Source of the DNA: Rosistilla ulvae
GTDB lineage: Bacteria > Planctomycetota > Planctomycetia > Pirellulales > Pirellulaceae
Direction: 5' to 3'
Assembly: GCF_007741475.1 (NCBI RefSeq)
Contig: NZ_CP036261.1
Location: 3,473,798-3,537,797, forward strand
DNA length: 64,000 nt
A program made the position numbers and the translations under genes. Shown here one piece after another: positions 26,269 through 35,891 of this stretch. The notes under the pieces were generated by a model. The model was given only the letters and a program-made list of their open reading frames with translations. It did not search any database and was not told the origin of the DNA. Positions within the stretch are counted from its first letter, which is position 1. Each line of letters starts with the position of its first letter.

Positions 26269-28983
26269 ATGAGAATTCGCACCCTGCGTTATTCGGTATC
26301 GCTTGCGATCATCATCTCGGTCGGTGCAGGCGCCTACGCTGCCGACAGCCAATCGAAGGTCGAACCAACCGCGGACGAAGCGGCCGCCGCGGAAACGCTT
26401 GCCGGACATTCGTACCACGGCGAATTTCTGAACGAAGGGCCTCGGCAGGCCGCCTATTTGTTGGGGGGGACCGGTGCCGTCGACTTCCCCGTGACGACAT
26501 CCAACCCCGAAGCGCAAGCCTTCTTCGACCAGGGGCTCGGTCAGTTCTATGGGTTCTGGTATCTGGAGGCGGAGCGGTCGTTTCGTCAAGCGGCGAAGCT
26601 GGATCCCGATTGCGCGATGGCTTATTGGGGAGCGGCATTGGCGACGCACAAGGTCCAAAAACGAGCCAGAGGCTTCATCGCCGAAGCGGTCAAACGGAAG
26701 GGGGATGTCAGCAAGCGGGAGCGGATGTATATCGAAGCGTACGACGCCTATCTGAACTTCGATGAACGTTTGAAAGAGAAGGAACAGAAGAAGGAGAAGG
26801 ACTCCGAAGAGGAAGCTGGCAAATCGGACAAGAAGCCGGACGACAAGGACGCGGACAAGAAGTCCGACGACAAGGATTCCGAAAAGAAGCCCGTCGATAA
26901 GGATGCGGAAAAGAAGTTGGAAAAGGAGCGCAAGGAGAAACGTGCCAAGGAATACACCGAAGCCTTGGAAGCGATCGCGTTGGCGTATCCGGACGACGTC
27001 GAAGCCAAAGCGTTGCTCGCGCTGCAGCTTTACGACAACAAAGGGGAACTAGCCAATCCGAGTGTGCTTGCTGTCGATGGTTTGATGGACAAGGTTTTTG
27101 CGGTCCAGCCGATGCATTCGGCCCATCACTTCCGGATCCATCTGTGGGATTACAAGAAGCGTGAAATGGCTTTGGAATCGGCGGCATTGTGCGGCCCCGC
27201 GGCACCATCGATCGCGCACATGTGGCACATGCCTGGCCATATCTATTCGGGCTTGAAGCGGTATCGCGATGCCGTCTGGCAACAGGAAGCGTCGGCGCGT
27301 GTCGACCATGCCCAGATGATTCGCGACGGCCTGTTGCCCGATCAAATCCATAACTTCGCCCACAATAACGAATGGTTGATCCGGAACCTCAACCACATCG
27401 GTCGTGCCGATGACGCTGTCGATCTGGCAATCAACATGATCCAACTGCCGCGGCACCCGAAATACAACACGCTGAAGAAAAAGGGGAGCACGACGTACGG
27501 CCGATTGCGTCTGGTCGAGACGTTGACGCAGTACGAACGTTGGCAACAAGCGTTCGAACTCTGCCAAGGGCCGTTGCTGGAACCGACCGACGACGACAAG
27601 GAACAGCTTGTCCGATTGCGGTTGTTGGGGGCGGCCAGCTTTATGACCGACCGACCGGCCGCTGGCGAAGAGGTTTTGGCCGATCTGAACGCCCGTCTGG
27701 AGAAGCAACGGAACGAACAAAAAGAGGCGGGGGAAAAGGCCGCTGCCGAAGCAACCGAAAAAGCGATCGATGCCGCGGCGGTGAAGAAGGCGGGCCAGGC
27801 GGCTCGCCAAGCGGCGGAAGCCGAACTGACCAAGGGGGCGAAGGATGCTCCCGCCGAAACTTCGCCGGCAGCCAGCGACGACAAGCCGACGACCGACGAA
27901 GTGGTTGCCGCTGACGAAAAGGGTGCGGAGGACAAACCGGCCGACGACGATCCGGACGTGGCGAAACAAATTTCCGAGCGTGTGGCGGCGGCTGAAGCGG
28001 AGGTTCGCAAGCAGCAGATCGACAAGGAAAGCAAGACGATCGACAAAGCGCGAACCGCGGCGCGGAAACCATTTGCGACTCCGATCAACGATCTTGTCAA
28101 AGCGATCGCCGAGGTCGAAGGCTTTCGCGAATATGCCGCCCAGGACTATCCCGCCGCGTTGGCGTTGCTGAAGAAGGGAGGCAAAGATGTCAGCCCCTAT
28201 CTGTTGGCGGTCTGTCAGCTGCGAAGCGGAGATCCCAAAACGGCCATTGCGACGGCTAAAAAGGAAGCGGACAAGAACAAAAACGAGGTGCTGCCGCTGG
28301 CGTGGCTTGCGGACATCTATGCCGAAGCGGGGGACTGGATGCTGGCGAAGGAGACGTTCGAAAGCTTGCGAGCGTTGTCGTCGGATCTCGATCTCGATGC
28401 CGCCCCCTTCGCGCGGCTGGCGCCGATCGCCGCCGAATTGGAATTGGAGCCGGATTGGCGGCTGGCGGCCGAGCCGAAAGATGATCTTGGCGAGCGTCCC
28501 GACCTCGATTCGCTGGGGCCATTCCGATGGCATCCCTCACCGGCGCCGTCGTGGAGTTTGACCGATTCGGAAGGGAAAACCCGTTCGTTGGCCGACTACA
28601 ACGGCCGGCCTGTCGTGGCGATCTTCTATTTGGGATGGGGATGTTTGCATTGTGCCGAGCAATTGCAAGCGTTTGCACCGCAGGCCGAAGCGTTTGCCAA
28701 AGCGGGGATCGAGATCGTGGCGATCAGCAGCGACGGGAAATCGGACCTGCAGAAATCGATCGATCTTTACGATGGCAAACCGCTCCCCTTTCCGTTGATC
28801 TCCGATCCCAACTTGGAAACGTTCAAGGCCTATCGCGTCTTTGACGACTTCGAGGACCAACCGCTTCACGGCACCTTCTTGATCGACAGCCAGGGGCTTA
28901 TCCGTTGGCAAGACACCGGATTTGAGCCGTTTATGGATCCGCAGTTCGTGCTGGACGAAGCGGCGCGGCTGCTGCAGCCCTGA
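26269..28983 (+). CDS. Secreted TPR protein with C-terminal redoxin (AhpC/TSA) domain
   Basis: 904 aa from ATG 26269, which gives a signal peptide (LRYSVSLAIIISVGAGAYAA). TPR-like helices start with EAQAFFDQGLGQFYGFWYLE and AERSFRQAAKLDPDCAMAYW. A long charged Lys/Asp/Glu segment lies near residues 165-225 (repeats of KSDDKDSEKK and KPDDKDADKK). An Ala/Glu-rich helical segment spans about 480-600. The C-terminal domain (about 755-904) is thioredoxin-like: SWSLTDSEGKTRSLADY, then the redox motif C792-L-H-C795 and GTFLIDSQGLIRW. It may reduce or detect oxidised partners in the periplasm. The combination is seen in planctomycetes, but the substrate is unknown. Confidence 0.87.
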   Translation: MRIRTLRYSVSLAIIISVGAGAYAADSQSKVEPTADEAAAAETLAGHSYHGEFLNEGPRQAAYLLGGTGAVDFPVTTSNPEAQAFFDQGLGQFYGFWYLEAERSFRQAAKLDPDCAMAYWGAALATHKVQKRARGFIAEAVKRKGDVSKRERMYIEAYDAYLNFDERLKEKEQKKEKDSEEEAGKSDKKPDDKDADKKSDDKDSEKKPVDKDAEKKLEKERKEKRAKEYTEALEAIALAYPDDVEAKALLALQLYDNKGELANPSVLAVDGLMDKVFAVQPMHSAHHFRIHLWDYKKREMALESAALCGPAAPSIAHMWHMPGHIYSGLKRYRDAVWQQEASARVDHAQMIRDGLLPDQIHNFAHNNEWLIRNLNHIGRADDAVDLAINMIQLPRHPKYNTLKKKGSTTYGRLRLVETLTQYERWQQAFELCQGPLLEPTDDDKEQLVRLRLLGAASFMTDRPAAGEEVLADLNARLEKQRNEQKEAGEKAAAEATEKAIDAAAVKKAGQAARQAAEAELTKGAKDAPAETSPAASDDKPTTDEVVAADEKGAEDKPADDDPDVAKQISERVAAAEAEVRKQQIDKESKTIDKARTAARKPFATPINDLVKAIAEVEGFREYAAQDYPAALALLKKGGKDVSPYLLAVCQLRSGDPKTAIATAKKEADKNKNEVLPLAWLADIYAEAGDWMLAKETFESLRALSSDLDLDAAPFARLAPIAAELELEPDWRLAAEPKDDLGERPDLDSLGPFRWHPSPAPSWSLTDSEGKTRSLADYNGRPVVAIFYLGWGCLHCAEQLQAFAPQAEAFAKAGIEIVAISSDGKSDLQKSIDLYDGKPLPFPLISDPNLETFKAYRVFDDFEDQPLHGTFLIDSQGLIRWQDTGFEPFMDPQFVLDEAARLLQP

Positions 28984-29181
28984 GAAAACGGGGGCGTCGC
29001 CCGCTTCGTTGCGAAGCCAGCGGGTGAAAAAAAGTTCAGAAAGCTTGAAACCGAGGGAATCTTCAACTCCGCCACGGGCTCCGTCTATAAAGACCGTAGC
29101 CTAAATCGAGATTCTCGGGTACGCTTTGGGTTGTTTGCGATCCAATCTCCACCACTGCGTCTGAACCACGACGACCCATCT

Positions 29182-30603
29182 ATGCAACTGCCGATCATTT
29201 CCGCAACGAACAACGCAGAACCGCAGGCCGCCACGGAGCCAACCGGCGACGCGCGAGGCAGCTATGCGGTCATCAGTCTTGGGTGCCCGAAGAACACGGT
29301 CGACACCGAACAGATGTTGGGCCAGTTGCATGAATTCGGTTACCGATTAGTCGACGATCCCGATGGGGCCGACTTTGTGGTCGTCAACACCTGCGGCTTC
29401 ATCGATTCGGCGCGTCAGGAATCGATGGGGGCGATCGATGAGATGTTGGATCTGAAGCAGCAGGGGAAGCTGCGAGGCGTAATCGTGACGGGCTGTCTGG
29501 CGGAACGGCAACGAGACCAATTGATGGCCGCCCGCCCCGAGATCGATGGCATGCTGGGTGTCTTTGGCCGCGACGATATCGTCGACGTGGCCAATCGATT
29601 TGTCGATGGGATCGCCGAACAACGGACGATCTTCCGCCCCGCGCCGATCCAAGCTTTGCCCGACAATCGACGATTGGGGATCACCCCGCAACACTTCTCC
29701 TATCTGAAGATTTCCGAAGGTTGCGATCGACTGTGTACGTTCTGTGCGATCCCCAAGATGCGAGGCAAGCACGCCAGCAAGCCGATCGAACAAGTGGTTG
29801 CTGAAGCGCGACGGATGGCCGAGAGCGGCGTTCGCGAATTGAACGTCGTCGCGCAAGACACGACCTATTACGGATTGGATCTCTACGGCGAGACGCGTTT
29901 AACCGAACTGTTGCAACAGCTCGACGCGATCGACGGACTCGATTGGATCCGGCTGATGTATTTCTATCCGATGTACATCGACGACGCTTTGTTGGACACG
30001 ATCGCTTCGGCGAAACGGATCGTCCCCTACATCGACATGCCATTGCAACACGCCAGCGATCCGATGTTGCGGCGGATGTCGCGCCGTGTGAATCGAGGCG
30101 ATACCGAAACGCTGCTGAAAAAGATGCGATCGCGGATCGACAATCTGGTGATGCGGACCACGTTCATCACTGGATTCCCTGGCGAAACCGAACAGGATGT
30201 CGACCAGCTTTATGAGTTCATCGAGACGCATCAGTTCGAGCGGTTGGGGATCTTCACCTATTCGTTGGAACCCGATACGCCGGCCGCCAAATTGCCGAAC
30301 CATGTTCCCGCCGACGTCGCCGAAGCGCGGCGAGCGCGTTTGATGCAATTGCAGCAGGAAATGGCTTTTGATTGGAACCAGCAGCGTGTGGGAACGCAGG
30401 CCGACGTCTTGATCGACCGTCCGATGCCCGATCAACCGGGGGTATGGATCGGTCGGACGACCGCCGACGCCCCCGACATCGACGGTTTGGTCTTTGTGTC
30501 GGAACAGGATTCGCCATTGGATCAAGGTGTGATCGTGCGATCGGAGATCGTTGCGTCACAGGGTTACGACCTGGTGGCGGTGCCGACCGAATCGCCCCGC
30601 TAA
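29182..30603 (+). CDS. rimO: Ribosomal protein uS12 methylthiotransferase RimO
   Basis: 473 aa radical-SAM methylthiotransferase that modifies a conserved Asp of ribosomal protein uS12. The UPF0004 domain has the three cluster cysteines C35 (SLGCPKN), C71 (NTCGFID) and C105 (TGCLAER). The radical-SAM motif is C181-x3-C185-x2-C188 (GCDRLCTFC). A C-terminal TRAM domain follows ([10 protein letters not shown]...DGLVFVSE). The sequence around [14 protein letters not shown] distinguishes RimO from MiaB. ATG 29182 is chosen; the first conserved strand starts 27 residues later. pgsA follows after about 60 bp. Confidence 0.96.
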   Translation: MQLPIISATNNAEPQAATEPTGDARGSYAVISLGCPKNTVDTEQMLGQLHEFGYRLVDDPDGADFVVVNTCGFIDSARQESMGAIDEMLDLKQQGKLRGVIVTGCLAERQRDQLMAARPEIDGMLGVFGRDDIVDVANRFVDGIAEQRTIFRPAPIQALPDNRRLGITPQHFSYLKISEGCDRLCTFCAIPKMRGKHASKPIEQVVAEARRMAESGVRELNVVAQDTTYYGLDLYGETRLTELLQQLDAIDGLDWIRLMYFYPMYIDDALLDTIASAKRIVPYIDMPLQHASDPMLRRMSRRVNRGDTETLLKKMRSRIDNLVMRTTFITGFPGETEQDVDQLYEFIETHQFERLGIFTYSLEPDTPAAKLPNHVPADVAEARRARLMQLQQEMAFDWNQQRVGTQADVLIDRPMPDQPGVWIGRTTADAPDIDGLVFVSEQDSPLDQGVIVRSEIVASQGYDLVAVPTESPR

Positions 30604-30663
30604 ATCGATAGTGATTGGATCATGCCCGATACGAAGCGAAACGTAGAATCTGGAGATGGAACG

Positions 30664-31257
30664 ATGACGACTGCCCCCACGACGACAGCCACACCGCCGA
30701 CGATCTACAACGTTCCCAACCTATTGACGACGATCCGTTTCTTCTTGGCGATCGGAGTGATCGCGCTGCTCGCGTTCGAGGAATATTGGCCGGCATTGAT
30801 CGCATTTTCGGTCGCGGCGGGGACCGATTGGATGGATGGCTATTGGGCACGCAAGTATGGCCAAGTCACGAAACTCGGCCGGATCTTCGATCCCTTTGTC
30901 GACAAGATCATCATCTGCGGCACCTTCATCGCACTGGTTGCCATCGATGGATCGAGCGTCGCGCCGTGGATAGCGATCGTGATCGTCGCTCGCGAGCTAT
31001 TGGTGACGTCGCTGCGTGGCATGATCGAAGGGGCGGGGGGCGATTTCTCGGCGCGGTGGTCGGGAAAGTGGAAGATGGTGCTGCAGTGTGCGGCAATTAT
31101 CATCGTCTTGATTTGCTTGGGCATGCGTGACACGCCCGCATGGGCTTGGCAAGCTGCCACGATCAGTCTTTGGGCCGCTGTTGCGCTGACGCTCTATTCT
31201 GGATGGGAGTACATTCTGGCGGCGGCAAAAATGTTGCGTGATGGCGCGAAATCTTAG
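30664..31257 (+). CDS. pgsA: CDP-diacylglycerol-glycerol-3-phosphate 3-phosphatidyltransferase
   Basis: A 197-aa CDP-alcohol phosphatidyltransferase catalysing the first step of phosphatidylglycerol synthesis in the inner membrane. The family motif is complete: D58-G, A62-R63, G72, D76 and D80 (DWMDGYWARKYGQVTKLGRI then FDPFVD). IYNVPNLLTTIRF matches the PgsA N-terminus, and several membrane helices follow. ATG 30664 has GGAG eight bases upstream; an in-frame ATG at 30622 would add 14 residues. Synthase paralogues for other alcohols are possible, but N-terminal NxPNLLTxxR favours PgsA. Confidence 0.9.
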   Translation: MTTAPTTTATPPTIYNVPNLLTTIRFFLAIGVIALLAFEEYWPALIAFSVAAGTDWMDGYWARKYGQVTKLGRIFDPFVDKIIICGTFIALVAIDGSSVAPWIAIVIVARELLVTSLRGMIEGAGGDFSARWSGKWKMVLQCAAIIIVLICLGMRDTPAWAWQAATISLWAAVALTLYSGWEYILAAAKMLRDGAKS

Positions 31258-31345
31258 GCCTCCTTCTCTTTTCCATTCGCCCCCATTGAGGTATCAATGG
31301 GCTCTTCTTACGAGCGCTATGAGGCTGAACTAGGAAAGGGAGCCG

Positions 31346-31699
31346 GTGTTTCTCAACTATCTTGCCCTGTGTATGATTTTGATCGTTCTGGTCATTCTTT
31401 TCTACACATTCATCTACATCCACGAATTGCCGTACGAATCGGCAAAGCACCGGAATCATCCTCAACAGGATGCGATCTACGTTGCCTGTTGGTTAAGCCT
31501 GTTCACGCTGCACGCGATCTGGCCGTTGGTCTTTTTATGGGCGCTGTCGCATAAAGACGATTCGGCCACCGCCGAGACCGAATCAGGGACGGCGAATCAT
31601 TCCGATCTATTGACTCGTCTGGCGCAACTGGAGAGTCGGATCAAGGAAATGGAACAAGAAGCATCGGGAAAACCAGCGAAAGGGGCGCGTGGGAAATGA
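31346..31699 (+). CDS. DUF3302 inner membrane protein (YiaW-like)
   Basis: 117 aa from GTG 31346, which follows GGAAAGGGAG. Two hydrophobic helices (LALCMILIVLVILFYTFIYI and LFTLHAIWPLVFLWALS) flank the DUF3302 signature HELPYESAKHRNHPQQDAI. A short coiled coil at the C-terminus (LTRLAQLESRIKEMEQE) ends the protein. The stop overlaps the ATG of the next gene (ATGA), so the two are translationally coupled. In E. coli the pair yiaW-yiaV has the same order. Function unknown; likely a partner of the HlyD-type protein. Confidence 0.88.
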   Translation: MFLNYLALCMILIVLVILFYTFIYIHELPYESAKHRNHPQQDAIYVACWLSLFTLHAIWPLVFLWALSHKDDSATAETESGTANHSDLLTRLAQLESRIKEMEQEASGKPAKGARGK

Positions 31700-33018
31700 T
31701 TGAATTAATTCTGGGGACCTATGGTGCCGCCTGTTGGTTGATCTTTAAGAAATTCAAGCTGGTACCGATCACAACCTACACCGTCTGCACTGCGGTGCTG
31801 GGTGGAATGGTTATGTTGATCGGCTTGCTGATTCTTCTGTCGGTATGCCATCCGGTTAGCCACGACGGACGGTTCTATTCGACCGTGACGCAGATCGTGC
31901 CGCAGGTTCGCGGCAAAGTGATCTCGGTTCCCGTGAAGACCAACGCGCCGCTGAAGGCGGGTGACGTGCTGTTTCGCATCGACCCCAAGCCCTACCAATT
32001 GGAAGTCGACCGCCTGGAAGCGTTGCTGGCTGGAATGAACGCTAAGGTTTCACAATTGGACGCGCGGCTCGCATCAGCCGAAGCAGCGACCGAGGTCGCT
32101 CGTTCGAATCTCTTGGTTTCGGAATCCGATTACGATCGCCAGGCTCGGATCTCGTTGGACATCTCGCAAACGCAGATCGAACAAACCCAAACCCGTTTGG
32201 AACTGGCGAAAGCGAATCTCCAACGGAGCCAGGAATTGGCGGAATCGGGCGCTGCGTCGCAGCGAGAATTGGACTCCGACCAGGCGCGCGTCGACGCGTT
32301 GGAGGCGGAACTTCTGCAGGCGAAAAGCGCTGAACAGAAGGCACAGGAAACTCTAAACTCCGGCAGCAATCGTTTGAAGGCCGCTCGCGATGAACTGAAG
32401 CGTGCCGAAGCGCAGGAACAGGAGGCACGCGTCGCGTTGGAAGCCGAAAGCGATGGCGTGAACCCCGACGTTCGACAAGCGATGGCAGCGTTGGAACTCA
32501 AGCGTTGGGAGCTGGAACAAACGGTTGTCCGCGCACCATCGGACGGCTACGTCACGCAGGTCACGCTGCGTGCAGGGCAGATGGCGACTCCTTTTTCACG
32601 CGCTTCGTCGATGCTCTTCATCCCGAACGAAAAACAGATGTTGGTCGCTCGTTACCCACAAAATGCGATCGCGGGAATCGAACCAGGGATGGACGCCGAG
32701 CTTGCGTTTCAAGCCTATCCAGGCCGCATCTTTCCGGCGAAGGTTGAATTTGTTTTCGACATCATTCCCGAGGGACAGTTTGTTGGAACGGGAGGTCTGC
32801 AAGGTGGCCCCGATGCGAGTGTGGGTGACGACATCCCCGTGAAGTTTGTCTTCGGTGAAGAGGTGGAAGAACTCAATTTGCCGACGGGGGCACATGTCAG
32901 CATCGCTGTCTATACGCATAATTTCCACGCCCTGGCGATCGTCCGCAAAGTGATCCTGCGGATTAAGAGCTGGGAGAACTATGTCTTCTTCATGAAGAAT
33001 TTTGACATGGTTCACTAA
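31696..33018 (+). CDS. HlyD/EmrA-type membrane fusion protein (YiaV-like)
   Basis: 440 aa. One N-terminal membrane helix (about 27-50, VLGGMVMLIGLLILLSV) anchors a periplasmic adaptor. The first biotinyl-lipoyl half is VRGKVISVPVKTNAPLKAGD. A long alpha-hairpin coiled coil follows (about 110-265). The second lipoyl half is VRAPSDGYVTQVTLRAGQ. The beta-barrel region includes GMDAELAFQAYPGRIF. It starts inside the stop of the DUF3302 gene. No transporter gene is adjacent, as with yiaV in E. coli, so the exported substrate is unknown. Confidence 0.9.
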   Translation: MIELILGTYGAACWLIFKKFKLVPITTYTVCTAVLGGMVMLIGLLILLSVCHPVSHDGRFYSTVTQIVPQVRGKVISVPVKTNAPLKAGDVLFRIDPKPYQLEVDRLEALLAGMNAKVSQLDARLASAEAATEVARSNLLVSESDYDRQARISLDISQTQIEQTQTRLELAKANLQRSQELAESGAASQRELDSDQARVDALEAELLQAKSAEQKAQETLNSGSNRLKAARDELKRAEAQEQEARVALEAESDGVNPDVRQAMAALELKRWELEQTVVRAPSDGYVTQVTLRAGQMATPFSRASSMLFIPNEKQMLVARYPQNAIAGIEPGMDAELAFQAYPGRIFPAKVEFVFDIIPEGQFVGTGGLQGGPDASVGDDIPVKFVFGEEVEELNLPTGAHVSIAVYTHNFHALAIVRKVILRIKSWENYVFFMKNFDMVH

Positions 33019-33035
33019 ACGGCGACATTGGATTC

Positions 33036-33060
33036 CCTGTCGATCGGACCGATCGACAGG
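33036..33060. terminator. Perfect palindrome between convergent genes, possible terminator
   Basis: CCTGTCGATCGG and CCGATCGACAGG flank a single A, 18 bp after the HlyD-type stop and about 110 bp from the stop of the opposing helicase gene. There is no U-run, so this is a candidate bidirectional terminator or protein site. Confidence 0.4.
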
Positions 33061-33170
33061 CATTAGGAGTTCGCGTGGCGGCCGAGAAGCCGCCGCCACG
33101 GAAATGGACTCCCTGGCCCGGCGGGAAAATACCAAACGCAAGACGCGTTACCTTCGGCCCGATCGACCGT

Positions 33171-35891
33171 TTAGAACAGGTCCATTTGTTGCGCTTCGCC
33201 CCCTGGGTTTTGATCATCCCCGGCCGAGGGTTTAACCGACTTGGTGGCAACGGCGGGAGCGGCTTTATTTTTCGCAACCGCGGCTTTGCGAGGCGTTTCG
33301 GCCGGCGGAGCGGATGTTTCCGCGGAGGGCAGCGAATGGAACCACTCTCGGTCGCCATCGATGTAGAGATCGGTTTCGGGTTCCGCAGCCGCGGTGATGC
33401 CGAGAGCGTGGTACAGCAGCGCGGCGGAGGTTTGCGAACTGAAGTTCCCTTTCGCGGTCGGCATCACGTAGATGTAGAGCGCATGGACCGGTCGGGTAAC
33501 GGCGACATACAACGTGCACAGCGATTCGGTCATCGCGGCGGCGATACTGCGTCCAAACGCCTGCTGCCACTGATCTTCCAACAGACTCCACGCTTGATGC
33601 TTCACATAGCGAAGCGCTCCGGTCGCACGGGCCGTCGGTGTCGGCGAGATCGTGACACACTTCTGCGGCGGTTTGGAGAGATTGCCGTCCATTTCGGGCA
33701 GGATGACCGCGTCGAATTCCAGTCCCTTCGCCTGGTGAATCGTCATCACGCGGATCTGGGCTTCGCGTGGCCGTTGAACGCGGCGTTTGGTCACCAGTTC
33801 GACAAACGCGGACAGACGCGGTTGCGGAGCACGCGCGTACTGGTTGGCCAAACCAATCAACTGACGCAACCGCAAACGGTCGGCTTCGCCGCAGCTGGGC
33901 AACAGTTCATGAGCCAGCTGAGTCAGCGTGGTCACGAGCCCTTCGTGTTCGAACCGCTCGCGCAGATCGTCCGCCAATCGAAGGCTTTCGCGATAGGCCG
34001 TCTTGCGATCGATCGCCGGCGTGAGCTTCAGCGAATCGGCCAATGGAGAGTTCGCCAAATGGAAACGCCACCGCAGGTCGCCGGGATGTTCGACGATTCG
34101 GATGGTCGAAAGGATCATTTCCACGGCGGCCGAATCGATCAACGGGTTGCCACCTTCCTGACTGACATCCAGGCCAAGTTCGCGCAACAGGTAGATCATG
34201 CGGCCGACGGTTTGGTTGGTTCGCGTCAGGATCCCGATCGATTTCCCAGGGATCTTGGTCGCCAGCTCTTGAACCTGAGCCGCGACGTAGCGTTGGTGCA
34301 ACGCTCGCTTTTCGCTGGCCGATCCTTCTCCCTGCGGCCCCGTGGAAAATTGGACGTAGCCCGGACGTTCGCTGAAGTGCGCGTGGTGATCGTGAAACGC
34401 ATCTTCGAATTCGTAGACCGCGTGGCACTTCCACTCCTGATCTCCAACGGGAAACTCTTCCCGTTCGCTGAACCGCGGATGGCGATGCAGGTGCTTGAAA
34501 ATTTTGGTCACGTTGTCGGTGATCACCGGGCTGCTGCGAAAGCTGGTGTCCTGCGGCTGGGAATCGACGTTCGGCAGTTCTCCTTGAACGGCGTCGAAGA
34601 TCTTCGCCTCGCCGCCACGCCAACCGTAGATCGCTTGCTTGGTATCTCCCACGCAAAAGAATGTTCGCAGTGGCGTCCCGACGCTGGCGCGTCGCGCGAA
34701 CGGACGCAGGACATCCCATTGAACCGGTGCGGTGTCCTGGAACTCATCCAACAACACATGATCCAACGAAGCGTCCATCCGCATCGCCAACCGGCTGAGA
34801 TCGTCGGGCTGTTGGTTTTCCAGCAACCGATCGACCCAAGCCGCCAATTGATACGAGACGTCGTCAAAACTGAACCGCCGAGCATTTTGTTTCAACGATC
34901 CGATGTTGCGGTCGTACGCTTCCAACAAATTCCCGGTCGCTTCGGTCTGCATTTTTAAACGCAGAACGTATTCATGGCGTGCCTTGGCGTAGATCACTCG
35001 CATCGCGGCGACCAAGTCGTCCGGTACGGGCTTCTTGTAATAAGTCACCTGCTGGCCATCGTGCTGCGATTGTGCCGCGGCGACGATCAATTTGGCTTCG
35101 ACGATTGAATCCCATTGTTCGGTCAGCGTCAATTCGCTGTACTTCCGCATCGCCCCATCGATCCGTTTGTCCCCGGTGGCCGATCCTTCCAGAACACCGA
35201 CCGCGGCGGTGATCTCTTGCGGCGGCGGAGCTTGGGCCAGCGCCAGGGTCGACCAGGCATCGCGGTGGCTGCGGCGAAACCCCGAATAGTTGTTCTGCAC
35301 GACCTGTTGCAACCGCTGGGCGACGTTTCGTTCCGCTTGCCCCTTGCTGAGCATGTGGAACAACGATTCGACCTCCCCCTCATCGAATTGTTCCAACATC
35401 CGCGCCAGCGCTTGATCGACAAACCAACTCTCTTCGATCTCGTCGGTCAATTGCCAGCCGGGTGGCAGTCGCAATTCGAACGAAAACGAACGCGCCAGTT
35501 GAGAGAACAAGCTATCGAGCGTACAGATCCGCAAACGATGGATCTCTTTCAAAATTTGATGCAGCAGCGGGGCCGGAGCGTCGGGACTCAAGTTGGGATC
35601 GCCAACCTGACCGGCCAGATCCTTCAGCGCTTTGGGATCGGTCGCCGCACGAGCCAACGACAGCAACAGCCGGTTCAAAATCTCGCCGGCCGCTTTGCGT
35701 GTGAAAGTGGTCGCCAGGATCGTTTCGGGAGCGGCGCCGCGCAACAGGATCTGCAGCAACCGCCCGGTCAATTGATATGTCTTGCCCGTACCAGCCGATG
35801 CGCGGATCATCAACGGTCGCAGCGGATCGGTCTCCGCCTGGGCGATCTCGGTCGGGACATTGGCGTTGGGGTTGGATTGTGATCGACTCAT
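33171..35891 (-). CDS. UvrD/Rep-family DNA helicase, AddA-like, without a nuclease domain
   Basis: A 906-aa superfamily 1A helicase of the AddA/RecB type, expected to act with the next gene in double-strand-break end processing. Motifs: Walker A ASAGTGKT (31-38), LATTFTRKAAGEIL (Ia), LLDEFQDTAPVQW (II), VGDTKQAIYGWRGG (III), TIHQAKGLEFDAVILP (V) and LYVAVTRPVHALYI (VI). AddA proteins are near 1200 aa with a C-terminal nuclease; that domain is absent here. Instead there is an Ala/Lys/Pro-rich tail ending QMDLF (902-906), matching the bacterial sliding-clamp binding consensus QL(S/D)LF. The start ATG overlaps the stop of the nuclease gene by four bases. Confidence 0.9.
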   Translation of the reverse strand: MSRSQSNPNANVPTEIAQAETDPLRPLMIRASAGTGKTYQLTGRLLQILLRGAAPETILATTFTRKAAGEILNRLLLSLARAATDPKALKDLAGQVGDPNLSPDAPAPLLHQILKEIHRLRICTLDSLFSQLARSFSFELRLPPGWQLTDEIEESWFVDQALARMLEQFDEGEVESLFHMLSKGQAERNVAQRLQQVVQNNYSGFRRSHRDAWSTLALAQAPPPQEITAAVGVLEGSATGDKRIDGAMRKYSELTLTEQWDSIVEAKLIVAAAQSQHDGQQVTYYKKPVPDDLVAAMRVIYAKARHEYVLRLKMQTEATGNLLEAYDRNIGSLKQNARRFSFDDVSYQLAAWVDRLLENQQPDDLSRLAMRMDASLDHVLLDEFQDTAPVQWDVLRPFARRASVGTPLRTFFCVGDTKQAIYGWRGGEAKIFDAVQGELPNVDSQPQDTSFRSSPVITDNVTKIFKHLHRHPRFSEREEFPVGDQEWKCHAVYEFEDAFHDHHAHFSERPGYVQFSTGPQGEGSASEKRALHQRYVAAQVQELATKIPGKSIGILTRTNQTVGRMIYLLRELGLDVSQEGGNPLIDSAAVEMILSTIRIVEHPGDLRWRFHLANSPLADSLKLTPAIDRKTAYRESLRLADDLRERFEHEGLVTTLTQLAHELLPSCGEADRLRLRQLIGLANQYARAPQPRLSAFVELVTKRRVQRPREAQIRVMTIHQAKGLEFDAVILPEMDGNLSKPPQKCVTISPTPTARATGALRYVKHQAWSLLEDQWQQAFGRSIAAAMTESLCTLYVAVTRPVHALYIYVMPTAKGNFSSQTSAALLYHALGITAAAEPETDLYIDGDREWFHSLPSAETSAPPAETPRKAAVAKNKAAPAVATKSVKPSAGDDQNPGGEAQQMDLF

